In this document: piece by piece, positions 1-15,268 of the stretch | Numbering within the stretch: position 1 is the stretch's first letter | Layout: every line of letters starts with the position of its first letter | NCBI RefSeq assembly: GCF_000005505.3 | Contig: NC_016134.3 | Location: forward strand, 124,001-188,000 | Reading direction: 5' to 3' | Length of the DNA: 64,000 bases | Source of the DNA: Brachypodium distachyon | Taxonomy: Eukaryota; Streptophyta; Magnoliopsida; Poales; Poaceae | Translations under genes and position numbers: made by a program | The notes under the pieces: model-generated | What the model saw: only the letters and a program-made list of their open reading frames with translations | The model's database searches: none | Told to the model about the DNA's origin: nothing

Positions 1-166
1 TTCTGCAGTTTATCCCCTTTGCCGTCGCAAAATTGGGATCCCCAATTACTAACAAACAATTTGTTCCTTGCGAGGAACTAAAATTGAAGCAATCAGGAGT
101 AGAACAAGCGATGATTTTGCTTTGCTACAGAAGCAAAGAATCAAAATTGAGTAACTAGTAACTGAC
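1..166 (-). other. Start of SUT2 intron 1
   Basis: This is intron sequence following the GTCAGT donor of SUT2 exon 1. No acceptor or further exon lies within the window. Confidence 0.8.
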
Positions 167-674
167 CGGTGAGGTCTGCGAGGAAGGCTCTGCAGGGCCC
201 CTGGGTGGCGTTGTTGCCGACGTCGAGGAGCCAGAAGCCGATGAGGTAGACGATGATGGCGCCGAAGCGGGTGGTCCCGGGCTGGACGGAGTCGCCGAAG
301 AGGCGGCCGAGGTCGGCGGAGAAGCCGACGGCGAGGACGGCGGCGGCGATGGATGCGGCCCCCGCGGCGATGAAGGGGCGGCGGCGGCCGAGCGGGGAGT
401 CGGCGGGGGCGAGGCGGTCGGAGAGGTGGCCGACGAGGGGCTGCACGAGGAGGCCCGAGAGCGGGCCGCAGAGCCAGACGAGGCTGGCGAAGGCGTGCGG
501 GATGCCGAGCTCCTGCACGTAGGGGGTGAGCAGGGAGAGCTGCAGCGCCCAGCCGAACTGCACCCCGCACGCCACCGACGCCGCGCGCAGCAGGAAGCGG
601 GAGGGCACCTTCTTCGGCGGAGGCGCCGCCGCCGACGAGGTCCCGCCGCCGCTGTTGGGCCGCCGCGGCGGCAT
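167..674 (-). CDS. SUT2: Sucrose transporter SUT2 type, exon 1 (partial gene)
   Basis: This is the first exon of a sucrose/H+ symporter of the major facilitator superfamily, SUT4 clade, a clade known mainly from the tonoplast, where it exports sucrose from the vacuole. The 169 residues seen cover the cytosolic N-terminus and the first transmembrane helices. They include the VQFGWALQLSLLTPYVQELG segment and the loop signature LGRRRPFIA, and end in ATQGPCRAFLADLTG. The start is the ATG at 672-674 (MPPRRPN), which matches the known rice protein N-terminus; the frame extends upstream only through non-ATG codons. A GTCAGT donor at 166-161 ends the exon, and the intron fills 1-166. The remaining exons lie beyond the left edge. 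The family identity is certain; the SUT2 name rests on remembered similarity to the rice protein. Confidence 0.93.
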
Positions 675-689
675 CTCCCCTCCCCCCCT

Positions 690-1265
690 TTCTTTTTCGC
701 TGAGATGCTTTGCGTGGCGGAGAGAAGAGCAGAGAGCACGAGGCAATCAGTTAAGCAAAGCAGGGCTGTCCTGCAGGGAGAAGAAGAGGAGGAATTGGAG
801 GGGCTTTGAGCAACGTGGCAGCAAACAAAATTTTAAAAATAAATAAGAAGCAAGCCGAAATGACCTTTCTCTTTCTCCTTGTGTGTGTGGTGGATCCACG
901 GCAGCAGCTGTCAGTGAGTCCGGAGTGGAGTGGGGAAGACTCTAAATCTTGTTCTACCCTTCTTCTTCTTTTTTATGTTCTTTTGTCAATAAGCAAAGCA
1001 AAACAAAATGGATCAATCTTCTATCACTCACTCTACGGTATTGCTATGCTGGCAGCTGGCCTCTTCTTCCACATGTGGATCACGATACTTGCTCATCTAT
1101 GTATGCATTGAGGATGAAACCAAATGGTATACGAGCTGCCCTAATCAAATCCATGATTTCTTCTATCCACGGTCCATCACCGGCAGCATTCACGATGACT
1201 TATAATATCCTACCAATGTTTTCAGGCTTTTTTTATTATTTACAAAACACCAACTCGTATGCAAA
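690..1265 (-). repeat. SUT2 5' UTR and promoter, duplicated segment copy 1
   Basis: This segment starts about 15 bases upstream of the SUT2 ATG and holds its 5' UTR and proximal promoter. Much of it recurs in the same orientation at about 3165-3815. Shared blocks include GATGCTTTGCGTGGCGGAGA (from 705), GCAACGTGGCAGCAAA, the CAATAAGCAAAGCAAA tract near 990, CTCTTCTTCCACATGTGG near 1060 and GATGAAACCAAATGGTATAC near 1113. The two copies differ by many substitutions and small indels, so the duplication is not recent. Confidence 0.75.
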
Positions 1266-2345
1266 TTTTTGTTGTTGGAAAAACAGGGGGCGTCTTTATG
1301 GTTTTTTTAAGGAAAACTACGGCGGGGTCAGATGGAATACCTTCCCGTCTAAGCGGGCAAAGGAACCACCACCTCTTACCCCCTCCCAACACCGGAGTAT
1401 GCCGTTGGGCTACCAAAACTCGGTCCATCGACAAGATATTGATGATTGTGGACACCGTCACCGCGAGGTTGCCAGCACGCAAGCTTTCGACATGGTTCTC
1501 GCCACCCGAGGCGACCGGCGTAAAGCTCTGACGAGGAGCCTACCGTCGGTTTTGCTTTCGATTACGTTGGATGTATTCAGCAAAGATAAAAGTGGAAAGT
1601 TTTTGTCAAGAGGTGTCGTACGAGTGCTAGTGTTTAAATTTGAGCGAGCTAAAGTCCCCTATTGCATTTTTCGTCTGTCAACCAATATGCTCACTAAAGA
1701 TTAATGCTACATTTTTACGGGTCGATAAACAAAACTACTCCCCGAATGTAATGCCGGTCCTTATCTTAGTCGGATATACGTAGTTCATCCCTATAATGTT
1801 TTTGGTGCGCCATGAAAACGCAAAGATGGCCAGGACTCGGTGTTGTTTTAGCTTTGATCGATGATTATTTCATACCTAGGCGATATGTAATAATTATTAT
1901 CGTTTGGGTTCTCATCGGAGAGAACTTTTGTCTATACTGCTCATGAATGTTTTCTTTTAGAGAAAAACCTTTGACGCCAGTGGAAAAGAAGTTGCTTTGA
2001 GATTGTAGACAGACGTGGCGTTATCTAAGAGGGGTCTAAATAAATTTGAGTATCCCGGAAGAAAACTGTCCCAAGAAAAGCATGCGGAGGGATTGGGTTG
2101 TAGACTGCTCCGTTCCAAAATACTTGGTGGCAGATGCATGGAGTCCGTTTGGCGGCCTTGGCTGTAGTAATTTTCTGGCCTCTTTCCTAGCTCTCGGAGT
2201 CCTGTCCTGCAAGTGCTAATCGATCGTTCTGGAAGTTAACTACTCTAGTTAAGCTAGCTAAATAGGCCGCCGGGAGGACGTCCTATGCATACCTGGCACC
2301 ACAAGTGGTGCTCACTCCACTGGATGTTACCAGCGTTATTATTAC
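1266..2345. other. Intergenic, no gene recognised
   Basis: I see no credible coding region here; the open frames are short and cross stop-rich AT sequence. A stretch at about 1966-2005 (CCTTTGACG followed by AAGAAGTTGCTTTGAGATT) recurs at about 4199-4250. This suggests that the duplication involving the SUT2 promoter originally covered more than the well-preserved core. Confidence 0.5.
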
Positions 2346-2918
2346 TTGCTCGTGTCCGGTGATCGACTGCTCATGGTTGACGTGAGATTGAATTTTCTCC
2401 AAAACCTACCCGTCCGAACTCGCCGGCTCGAGGTTTTCGAGGCAACGGACCTGCATAACGACGCCGATAATGGACGTTGGACTAAGGTTGATAGTTTGAG
2501 ATGGGGCATGCTCTCTTTGTCAGCCAAGATTGCTCTCGGTCGCTCCCCGTTGCCCATGGACGGATCCAGAATAAAAATTAAGAGGGGGCAACAATGTATT
2601 CATGAATTAGTCGGACAACGGAGAGTGGGGGCAGCTTCTCTATACCCAAGCTTAGTAGTGGGGGCAGCTGCCCCCACGGCTTCTATGCTGGATACGTCCA
2701 TGCCGTTGCCAATCAATATGGAGCTCAGCAAGATTGCGCACAACTTCGACATTTACGAGGGTAGAGAACCTGAGGATGATTTTCTCGGCTCCGGCGTGTA
2801 CAATAGCAGAGACCAGACCCTGGCGCCATTGTCAACGGAGATGGCGCCCATGAAGACGGCGGTGGTGTCGCATGCCGGTGAAGAGTCTTTGAGTTGGTTG
2901 TTTTTGCCCCAAAACTGA
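2346..2918 (+). pseudogene. Degenerate gene remnant, possibly DUF295/F-box-associated type
   Basis: An open frame of 190 codons starts GDRLLMVDV and contains LEVFEATDLHNDADNGRWTKVDSL. It ends with IYEGREPEDDFLGSGVYNSRDQTL. These pieces resemble the C-terminal region of the large grass family of DUF295/DUF1618-like F-box-associated proteins, in which VFEAD, RWVKVDSL and a late GVY-RD motif are common. The N-terminal F-box half is absent. The middle (about 2570-2685) is unlike the family and contains three GGGGGCA blocks and a perfect 20-base palindrome at 2658-2677, so it looks like inserted mobile-element debris that happens to keep the frame open. Product assignment is weak. Confidence 0.35.
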
Positions 2919-3164
2919 CCTAGTGTATATAGTTGCTCTCTAATCTCTATGCAGTTCACATTGGAAACCCCATGTTCAGTAGGGTTTGCTTTTGTTTTTG
3001 CTTTTGTTTCTGTGTTGTGAACTTCCTTTAGTGGAAATGATCCTTCTGTAATTTCGTTATCGATATCCTGGTAATTAATGAAATCTGTTCAAAGCCATTT
3101 GGAGAGAGAGAAAATGCATTGGGAACTTTTTAGGGAGGAATAATTGTAGACTGATGTTTTGCTG

Positions 3165-3815
3165 ATGCTTTGCGTGGCGGAGAGAAGAGCAGATCAGAAG
3201 GCAGTCAGTTAAACAAGGCAGGCCGAGAGGGGAAAGCAAAAGCATCAACGGAGAGGAAGAGGAGACCAAGGGGTTGGGGAGCAACGTCGTGGCAGCAAAA
3301 CTTTTTTTAGAACAAATGTGGAATTTGAGCCCGGGGTGGAGTGGGGACGACTCTAATTCTTGTTTCTACCCTTCCTTCTTCTTTCTTTTTCAATAAGCAA
3401 AGCAAAATGGATCGTTAATTCTTCTATCAGTCACTCTACGCTATGCTAGCCTCTTCTTCCACATGTGGCTGCCAGCGCTTGTTCTTCCAGGCATTCACAA
3501 GGATGAAACCAAATGGTATACGAGCTAAGCCTAAAGAAATATCCTCTCCTCTCCTATTTAATCTTGGCACAGTTCACGATGACTTATGAGAATACATTGC
3601 CGAGTGTCTAGCTATATTTCTCGGTTGATTTAGAAATAGTTATTTTCCGGTCCCATCTGATTAATTATGAGAATATTGTACGAATCTCAATGGTTGGATC
3701 GTACGGTCATTAGCATCCTCTTATAAATAGTTATTTTTCAGTCGGCTTACGAATATCTTACACCATGTTTTACAGATATATTTTTATTACACAGAACCAT
3801 AACTTGTATGCTGCC
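3165..3815 (-). repeat. SUT2 5' UTR and promoter, duplicated segment copy 2
   Basis: This is a second, diverged copy of the SUT2 5' UTR and promoter in the same orientation, with no SUT2 coding sequence attached. It begins with GATGCTTTGCGTGGCGGAGA at 3170 and continues through GGAGCAACGTCGTGGCAGCAAAA, CAATAAGCAAAGCAAAATGG, CCTCTTCTTCCACATGTGGC and GATGAAACCAAATGGTATAC. It ends near the TAACTTGTATGCTGCC tract at 3803. About 170 bases at 3585-3755 have no counterpart in copy 1 and may be a small insertion with internal AAATAGTTATTTTYC repeats. Confidence 0.75.
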
Positions 3816-4387
3816 AAGTCTTTTTCTCTCTCTTAATAATAACAGCACAGCTAAACTGGTTTGCATAGCTTCATCCACAAAAACCCATTCCCAGCGTGTA
3901 AACCATTTCGGTTATTCCATGTCTACGTGATATATAAAATTGGTTATGTTGGATTCGTAGCTAAGAACTTAATTTTCGTGTTAACAATCATTTCTTCTTC
4001 AAATGAGTGCATGACAAATAATTCTCTTCCCCGGGCCGTGGCCCAGCCTGCCCTTGTATCTGGCCCATGTGTTGACAAATTAATGTTCCTTACCGTACCC
4101 AGATTTTTTTCCAATCGCACTTTTTTAGGACAATAATCCAGTTTATATTTTTTTATACAGAAATAACCCTTTATAGTTTTTTTTCTCTTTCTTTATTAAA
4201 CCTTTGACGAGCCGTGTGTGACCTGCGGAAAGAAGTTGCTTTGAGATTCGTAGACCCCCGCAAAAGAGAGTCGATTCTGGATCCGAACCCAAGGACCTAA
4301 ATTCATTGGAAACCGACATGGATTTGGTCATTGTGTGTATATAATTGGGAGAGATTGGAGGTGGTAGCAATACGTTGGATACGTAGG
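3816..4387. other. Intergenic, no gene recognised
   Basis: AT-rich sequence upstream of the MATH-BTB remnant. Apart from the short block at about 4199-4250 shared with 1966-2005, I see nothing supportable. Confidence 0.45.
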
Positions 4388-4914
4388 ATGAAGACGGCGT
4401 CGACCCACAGATCGACGCTGCTCCAAGGCACGCACCGGCTGGACATCCTCGGCTACAGCGGCGTCCCGGCAACTTCGACGCCGGCGGCTTCTCCTGGGCT
4501 CTCCTCTGCCGCTTCGACTTGGGTGGCCCTGACCATCATGTCGACGACCAAGACGAGACCCCGTCCGAAAACAACACAAACGAGGCCATTGCCAGCTCGG
4601 AGCAGAGAACAAACCTCCACGGCGACCAAGACGAGGCCAGCTTGGAGGACTAGAAGCCCCGGCGGCGGCGGCAATGCCAGCTCGTGTCCATCTCGCTGGA
4701 GCAGAATCATCGGTACCACTACACCGGCCGCGACCTGGTCGCTATGGCCAGCCTCAGGATCGACGAGACCACCGGCACCGGCAAATTCCCCGCCGCCGTC
4801 TGGCGGAGCGAGGAGCCCAAAAGCTTCGCCGCCTGGTCCACTGACGGCTCCTGGGAGCTCGCCGTGCCCGACGAGTTCCGGAAGCACGAGTGGCGCTATG
4901 TCGACGCCCACGGC

Positions 4915-5213
4915 TGTTGGGTTTGCCCAAATCACGAAGACGCACACAATCGGGAGGCATCTGTCGTGCATTTCTTTTTATTTCTTTTTATATCTCAAAT
5001 CCCACGACCTTGTTAACCTACGGCTATGCCCGTGTATATATATACACGGCCAACACCTAACACACAGGGACTAGTACTCACACGTAGGTAACTCCAATCC
5101 TAATAACACAAGGACTCCAACACGTAGGCTAGCCTAACAAAGAAACTAACCTGATTGCAACTCACAAACTCACCTAATCCTAGTAGAACTCAAACTCAAG
5201 ATTAATTATAACA
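4915..5213 (-). repeat. 3' LTR (element orientation)
   Basis: About 299 bp, starting TGTTGGGTTTGCCC and ending ATTATAACA in plus-strand reading, adjacent to target duplication ACGGC. It contains the conserved TATATATACACGGCCAACACC block also present in the other LTR. Confidence 0.85.
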
Positions 5214-5913
5214 ATCTCCCTCTAATCTTGAAGTTGTTGTCTTCAACGCTCTCCCTGATCTTGGCTCTCTTCAGTTTCACGACTAGTCGACTCAACTCAA
5301 TGCATGATCCGGACTACCAGCCCACGCGGACACATCTCGCGTGATACGTGCAGATTAGACACACCATTAATCTCACGCAGGAACTCAACTAAACTGGTCA
5401 TGGTCCCACTACATGCCAAGTTTGATCTTCTCGCCGAGACACGGAGATGACCACATGCCACCTTGTGTGCACGCACGTCGATCTCTTGCTCCGATGACAC
5501 ACCATACTGGACAACCTTCGACCGTGACATGCTTCTACTGCAACAGAGCCTCACACCGACGAGCACTTGGACACAACCACGACTCACAGACGCTGACGCT
5601 AAAACACATAACTCCTCAACGAGCTTGCCGACAACAATTTTCCCTAATGCCGAGTACTTTCCGGCGATCAGTATTATGATGTCCCGTTACTAGAAGATCG
5701 GCCCACCGCGATGACAACTCGATCCAATCCAATCCACGCTACTCCGTTGCACAACCGCAGATCGCCCGCTTTGATCTGTAGACACCACTCCGCCCATTGA
5801 CCGCTTCGATCCGCAGACGCCGCTCCGCCACGGTTGCCCGTCCTGAGGCGCTAGCACATCACCTCCCCGGGGCAAGCGCGTCTTCAAATCTTGGACCTCG
5901 CTCTGATACCAAA

Positions 5914-6240
5914 TGTTGGATTTGCCCAAAGATCAGTCATATGAAGACGCACACGATCGAGAATTTATTTAGCCAGAGGCACCTGTCGTGCCTCTCTTTT
6001 TATTTCTTCTCAATATCTCAAATCCCACGACGTTGTTACAACCTACGGCTATGCCTGCGTATATATATACACGGCCAACACCTAAACACACACGAACTAG
6101 TACTCACATGTGGATAACTCCAATCCTAATAACACAAGGACTCCAACACTCAGGCTAGCTTAACAAAGAAACTAACCTGATTGCAACTCACAAACTCACC
6201 TAATCCTGGTAGAACTCAAACTCAAAGATTAATTCTAACA
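5914..6240 (-). repeat. 5' LTR (element orientation)
   Basis: About 327 bp, starting TGTTGGATTTGCCC and ending AATTCTAACA in plus-strand reading. It is followed by the second ACGGC target copy and preceded by the primer-binding-site complement. Confidence 0.85.
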
Positions 6241-7044
6241 ACGGCGACCGGCTCACCATCCACTGCACCGTCCAAGTCCTCAAGGAGGAAACCGAGAAGG
6301 ACGGCTCCCGTGCCGCCGCCACCAGCAGGAACTGCTTCGTCTCCGTGCCGCCGGCGCCGACCGTCTCCAAAGACGTGCACAGGATCCTCAAGGACACCCA
6401 GCTGTGGCCGCCCGACGTGACGTTCGACGTCGGCGGGTCCGAGATCCCGGCGCACAAGCTCGTGCTCGCCATGCGGTCGCCGGTGTTCGCCGCCCAGTTC
6501 CTCCGCGGCGACATGAAGGACCGGAGCACGCGGCGCCTGAGGATCACCCATGGTGCTGGTGGCGGCGACGACGATGCGATCAGCGTCACCGCCTTGAAAT
6601 CCACGCTCTACTTCATCTACACCGACAAGCAGCCCGGGATCCTGAGAGGGAAGCGCAAGGTGGCCATGGCGCAGGAGCTGCTGCTGGTGGCGGACCTCTA
6701 CGACCTGGAGCGGCTGAGGCTCATGTGCGAGAAGACGCTCTCCGAGAGCCTCGCAACGTCATGCCGACGCTGATGCTGGTGCACCAGCGGCACAGCTGCC
6801 GGCAGCTAGAGGACCGCTGCATCGACTTCATCGCCTCCGACCCCGACGTGTACGCCGCCGTCAAGGCCACCAAGGAGTACAAGGAGCTCCGCAGCAGCGC
6901 CTCCAGCTGTTTCGTAAACGAGATGATGGAAAAGATCGCAGAGCGTGCAGTTGCAATGGCGGCAACCAGCTCTTCTTCGTCTTCCTCCGGTAGCAGCAGC
7001 ATCAAGATGACGAGGAGTAGCGTGTCGAGGTCGAGTTACAACCC

Positions 7045-8010
7045 GGCGGCGAGCATGAGTTCCGGATCGGTAACCTGAGCGCCGTGAGGAAGAGGTATGG
7101 CGTGGGCAGGGGGGTCCGGTCGGGGAGATTCCATGTCGGAGGCTACGATTGGGCCATCAATGTGTACCCATCGGGATTGAGATGCACGGAGACAGAGGAG
7201 GAGCACATTGGCGTCTTCCTCTGGCTCTTCCACCCCCGCTGCTGGCAGCGTCGTCCAAGCATCGGCCGTCTTCACCATCCGTGACCCCGACGACGGCGAG
7301 GATGACTTCTATCGGGAACTCGCCCCCTACGATTATGCTGTCGTCAAGGACTCGGATGGGTTCCCAAAGTTGGACTTGCGTGGGTTCCCAGAGTTCATCA
7401 CGGTGGCCTGGGCAAATTCATACTACCTGGGACACGACGGCTCCCTCACCCTGCACTGTGAGATCCATGTCACCACGGAGTCCAGCTACACCACCGCCGC
7501 CAGAGCCGCCATTGTCGACGACGTGCCTCCATCCAACATGGCCTGGCATCTCGAGCAGCTGCTGGAGACCGAGCAAGGCTGCGACGTGACGTTTCTGGTC
7601 CAACAAGAGGAGATCCGCGCGCACCGGATCATCATCGCCGCCCGCTCGCCGGAGCTACATGAGATGGCCGTGGCGGCGGATCACGCCGTGAGGATCGATG
7701 GCATGACGGCCTGGGCTTTCAAGGCCATGCTCCACTTCATCTACACCGACGAGCTGCCGCCTGACGGCGTGATCGCCGAGGAGATGCTGGCGGCGGCGTG
7801 CCGGTTCCGGCTGGAGAGGATGAAGCGGCTGTGCGAGAACCTCCTGGCGGAGCATGTGACGACGGTGTCGATGGCGCGGCTGCCCGGAGCTGGAAGAGTA
7901 CTGCGTCGCATACATGTCGTTGCCGCATGTCGCCAAGGATGTCACGGCAGCCTGCCTAAGCCTCTTCCTGAATGGACGATCGAGCGACTAGCTAGCAGCT
8001 TAATTAGGAC
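7045..8010 (+). pseudogene. MATH-BTB protein gene 2, two single-base frame breaks
   Basis: A second MATH-BTB unit abuts the first with no recognisable start codon: an in-frame TAG lies at 7018-7020. The MATH domain reads HEFRIGNLSAVRKRYGVG and GRFHVGGYDWAINVYPSG, then shifts frame in the CACCCCC run at about 7231-7237 (one extra C). It continues as SVVQASAVFTIRDPDDG and WANSYYLGHDGSLTLHCEIH. The BTB domain spans about 7570-7860 (CDVTFLVQQEEIRAHRIIIA, LHFIYTDELPPDGV). A one-base loss near 7880 shifts the frame; the expected tail CPELEEYCVAYMSLPHVAKD is readable in the next frame. If these are sequencing errors, a fusion of two units or a live gene cannot be excluded. Confidence 0.65.
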
Positions 8011-8133
8011 TAGGCTGTATATACTTACTGTATGATATGATTGCCTGCAAGTTTCAGGAGTTACTCCTATAAAGATTAAAGAGAGGAATTTTACTAATTC
8101 AGCAGGTGATGAGATCATGAGATATGCGCGCTG

Positions 8134-8195
8134 CATGCAGCTTATTACGTGTCTATTGCGGCGCACCACGTGCCACTGCCGCTTCCATACGTGTC
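8134..8195 (+). promoter_or_regulatory. Seed/ABA-type promoter elements upstream of oleosin
   Basis: Within 135 bases of the oleosin ATG lie an RY core CATGCA (8134-8139) and three ACGT-core ABRE-like sites: TACGTGTC (8046+100, i.e. 8146-8153), CACGTG (8167-8172) and TACGTGTC (8188-8195). This combination is typical of ABI3/bZIP-controlled late seed genes. A weak TATA-like CCATAAAAAAC follows near 8213. Confidence 0.6.
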
Positions 8196-8266
8196 AGTCA
8201 ATTCATCCAACGCCATAAAAAACACAGCTTTCCCATCTTCTTCTTCCACCTGCGGCTGCACAGCTT

Positions 8267-8728
8267 ATGGCGGACAGTGGCGCCCAGCAGCAGCAACACA
8301 CGACCGGCAGCCACGGTGAAGGACCACCGGCGCTCGCCGTGCCGGCGCTCCTGGCACTTGCAAGCGGCCTGGCCGTCCTCTCAGGCACGGCCTTGGCCGC
8401 CTCCGTCGTGGGGCTGGCCGTGGCCACGCCGCTGTTCGTGCTCTTTAGCCCGGTGCTCGTCCCGGGGGCACTGATGGCGGCGCTGATTGGCACCGGCATG
8501 GCGGCGACAGGCGCGCTGGCCCTCGGGGCGCTGGCGTTGCTGTCGCCGCTGGTGAAGGCGGCAAGGAAGGCCGCGGCGAGCCCGCCCGACTACGTGGCGG
8601 AAGGGAAGCGGCGGGTGGCAGAGGTGGTGGGGCCCACGACGGCGCACGTGGAGGCCGGCCAGGCCATGAAAACGGTGGAGCGAGGGCCGCCAAGCCGATG
8701 GCCATATGTGCCACAACACAGGCCTTAA
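8267..8728 (+). CDS. Oleosin
   Basis: A single-exon gene for a 153-residue oleosin, the structural protein coating seed (or tapetal/pollen) oil bodies. A short polar N-terminus (MADSGAQQQQHT) precedes a long uninterrupted hydrophobic stretch of about 70 residues. At its centre is the proline knot: P-L-F-V-L-F-S-P-V-L-V-P, fitting PX5SPX3P. The hydrophobic arm ends at LALLSPLVKAARKA and is followed by an amphipathic tail of about 50 residues. The size matches the low-molecular-weight oleosins. The upstream RY and ABRE-like sites suggest embryo or aleurone expression. It lies 360 bp from the 3' end of CCD1 copy A, convergent with it. Confidence 0.92.
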   Translation: MADSGAQQQQHTTGSHGEGPPALAVPALLALASGLAVLSGTALAASVVGLAVATPLFVLFSPVLVPGALMAALIGTGMAATGALALGALALLSPLVKAARKAAASPPDYVAEGKRRVAEVVGPTTAHVEAGQAMKTVERGPPSRWPYVPQHRP

Positions 8729-9093
8729 GCTCTATGCTGCTTTTAGAATTGTTGTTATGTCTGTTCTAGCTAGTCAGTGCTGTAATAATAATCATGGCAT
8801 GGAACCTGTCACCAAATGAAGCATATGCAAGCAATCTTTTCATTCTTCCTTTGCTGGAAATATGAATATTCTGTGGGTAGTAGATTAATTCCAAATCCAT
8901 CTGGATGTTTATCAGACTGGTCTGATAAAATGTACTGTGCTTGCATATATGTACATCTCCTTCTACGTAGCAATTCATTCGTTGTACAGATATATTTGAG
9001 GGCATATACCAATTTACCTCCTATATATGTCATTTGCTTTATTGTTTTTCCAACGTGTGTAGGCAGAATATGCAGATCCAGTACGTTCTGGGT

Positions 9094-14492
<5,399 letters not shown>

Positions 14493-14499
14493 GGCCGCC

Positions 14500-15259
14500 C
14501 TCCTCTTCGCGCGCTATCGAAATTGTTGGTTTGGCGGGGCGGGGGGATCTGGTATGGGAGGCTGGGCGGAGATGCTCAACGCATTTGGTCTTGGCAGTTT
14601 CGTATGAGCCACCCACATCCACACCGGACGACAGGACAGGAGAGGAGAGACGGCAGCAGCAAGAGCAATGGTGTGTGTGTGGCAGTGACAGATACAGCAA
14701 CGCAGCGCCTGGTTTTGGTGACATCCACATCTTTTACACCTGGCCTGAAATTCATCGTCTACGATGTCACTGATTTAGTACAAAATTACAAATTACACAT
14801 GTACTACTAAGTCAGCTACGTTTATTATGGATAGGAGGAATTAGCTGTTTATCGAGTAGAAATGTGCACAATCTGCTGACTTGCGTAGCGGGCCGAAACT
14901 GCTTAAACAGTAAGATTTGATAGCGTGTGGTTTTGGTGAGTAGTGTAGTCAGTTGATCCACACACCTTTCACAGTTTACACTAGGCACCGTCCAGATTAA
15001 CCGTTTTCAGTGGAAATCGTAATTTTTGACATTCGAAACCCGACAGGCACCATGATATATCATGCTTAAGAATAATTAAGAAGAAGAAATAGGCGGCAGA
15101 GCACTCATGCTGGTGGACGTACGCAGCCAATTAACATGAATTGAGGGAAAAGATGAAGCAATCTTTTATTTCTTCCTTTTGCTGGAAACATGAATGTTCT
15201 GTGGGCAGTAGACTAGTTCCAAATCCATCTGGATATTTATCAGACCAGAATATTACATA
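14500..15259. other. CCD1-A promoter and tandem-duplication junction
   Basis: From 14500 to about 15060 the sequence aligns in patches with the CCD1-B promoter (about 23390-23830); for example, GGTTTTGGTGACATCCACATC here matches GGTTTTGGTGACTAGTG there. From about 15150 it aligns instead with the 3' flank of CCD1-A (8815-8945): GCTGGAAACATGAATGTTCTGTG against GCTGGAAATATGAATATTCTGTG. The junction of the two duplicated units therefore falls near 15060-15150. Confidence 0.65.
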
Positions 15260-15268
15260 TAAAATGTA

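Larger units (their letters stand above)
4915..6240 (-). mobile_element. Short non-autonomous copia-type LTR retroelement
   Basis: A 1326-bp element bounded by direct repeats that begin TGTTGG and end TAACA, flanked by the 5-bp target duplication ACGGC at 4910-4914 and 6241-6245. The LTRs are 4915-5213 and 5914-6240. Just inside the right LTR lies GCTCTGATACCA (5900-5911), the complement of the initiator-methionine tRNA primer-binding site TGGTATCAGAGC. Just inside the left LTR is a complement of the polypurine tract AGAGGGAGAT. The element is therefore oriented on the minus strand. The 700-bp interior has no gag or pol frame, so the element is non-autonomous. The LTRs differ by many substitutions and indels, so the insertion is old. 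Confidence 0.88.
4388..7078 (+). pseudogene. MATH-BTB protein gene 1, broken and split by an LTR element
   Basis: MATH-BTB (BPM-like) proteins are substrate adaptors of CUL3 ubiquitin ligases; grasses have a very large, fast-evolving set. The MATH part starts at ATG 4388 (GTHRLDILGYSG), then shifts frame to NFDAGGFSWALLCRFDLGG, meets a stop near 4651 and resumes as LVSISLEQNHRYHYTGRDLV. It is cut at 4914 by the LTR element. Removing the element and one 5-bp target copy joins EWRYVDAHG directly to DRLTIHCTVQVLKEE in frame. The BTB domain follows at about 6380-6760 (DVTFDVGGSEIPAHKLVLA, LYFIYTDKQPG). A deletion near 6753 shifts the frame and gives a stop; the BACK-like tail (VMPTLMLVHQRHSCRQLEDR) is read in another frame. 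Several independent lesions make a pseudogene the best call. Confidence 0.75.

Noticed and set aside
4915..6240. LTR element as an intron of the MATH-BTB gene
   Set aside because: Target duplication, TG...CA ends, primer-binding site and polypurine tract show an insertion. No splice sites coincide with the borders.
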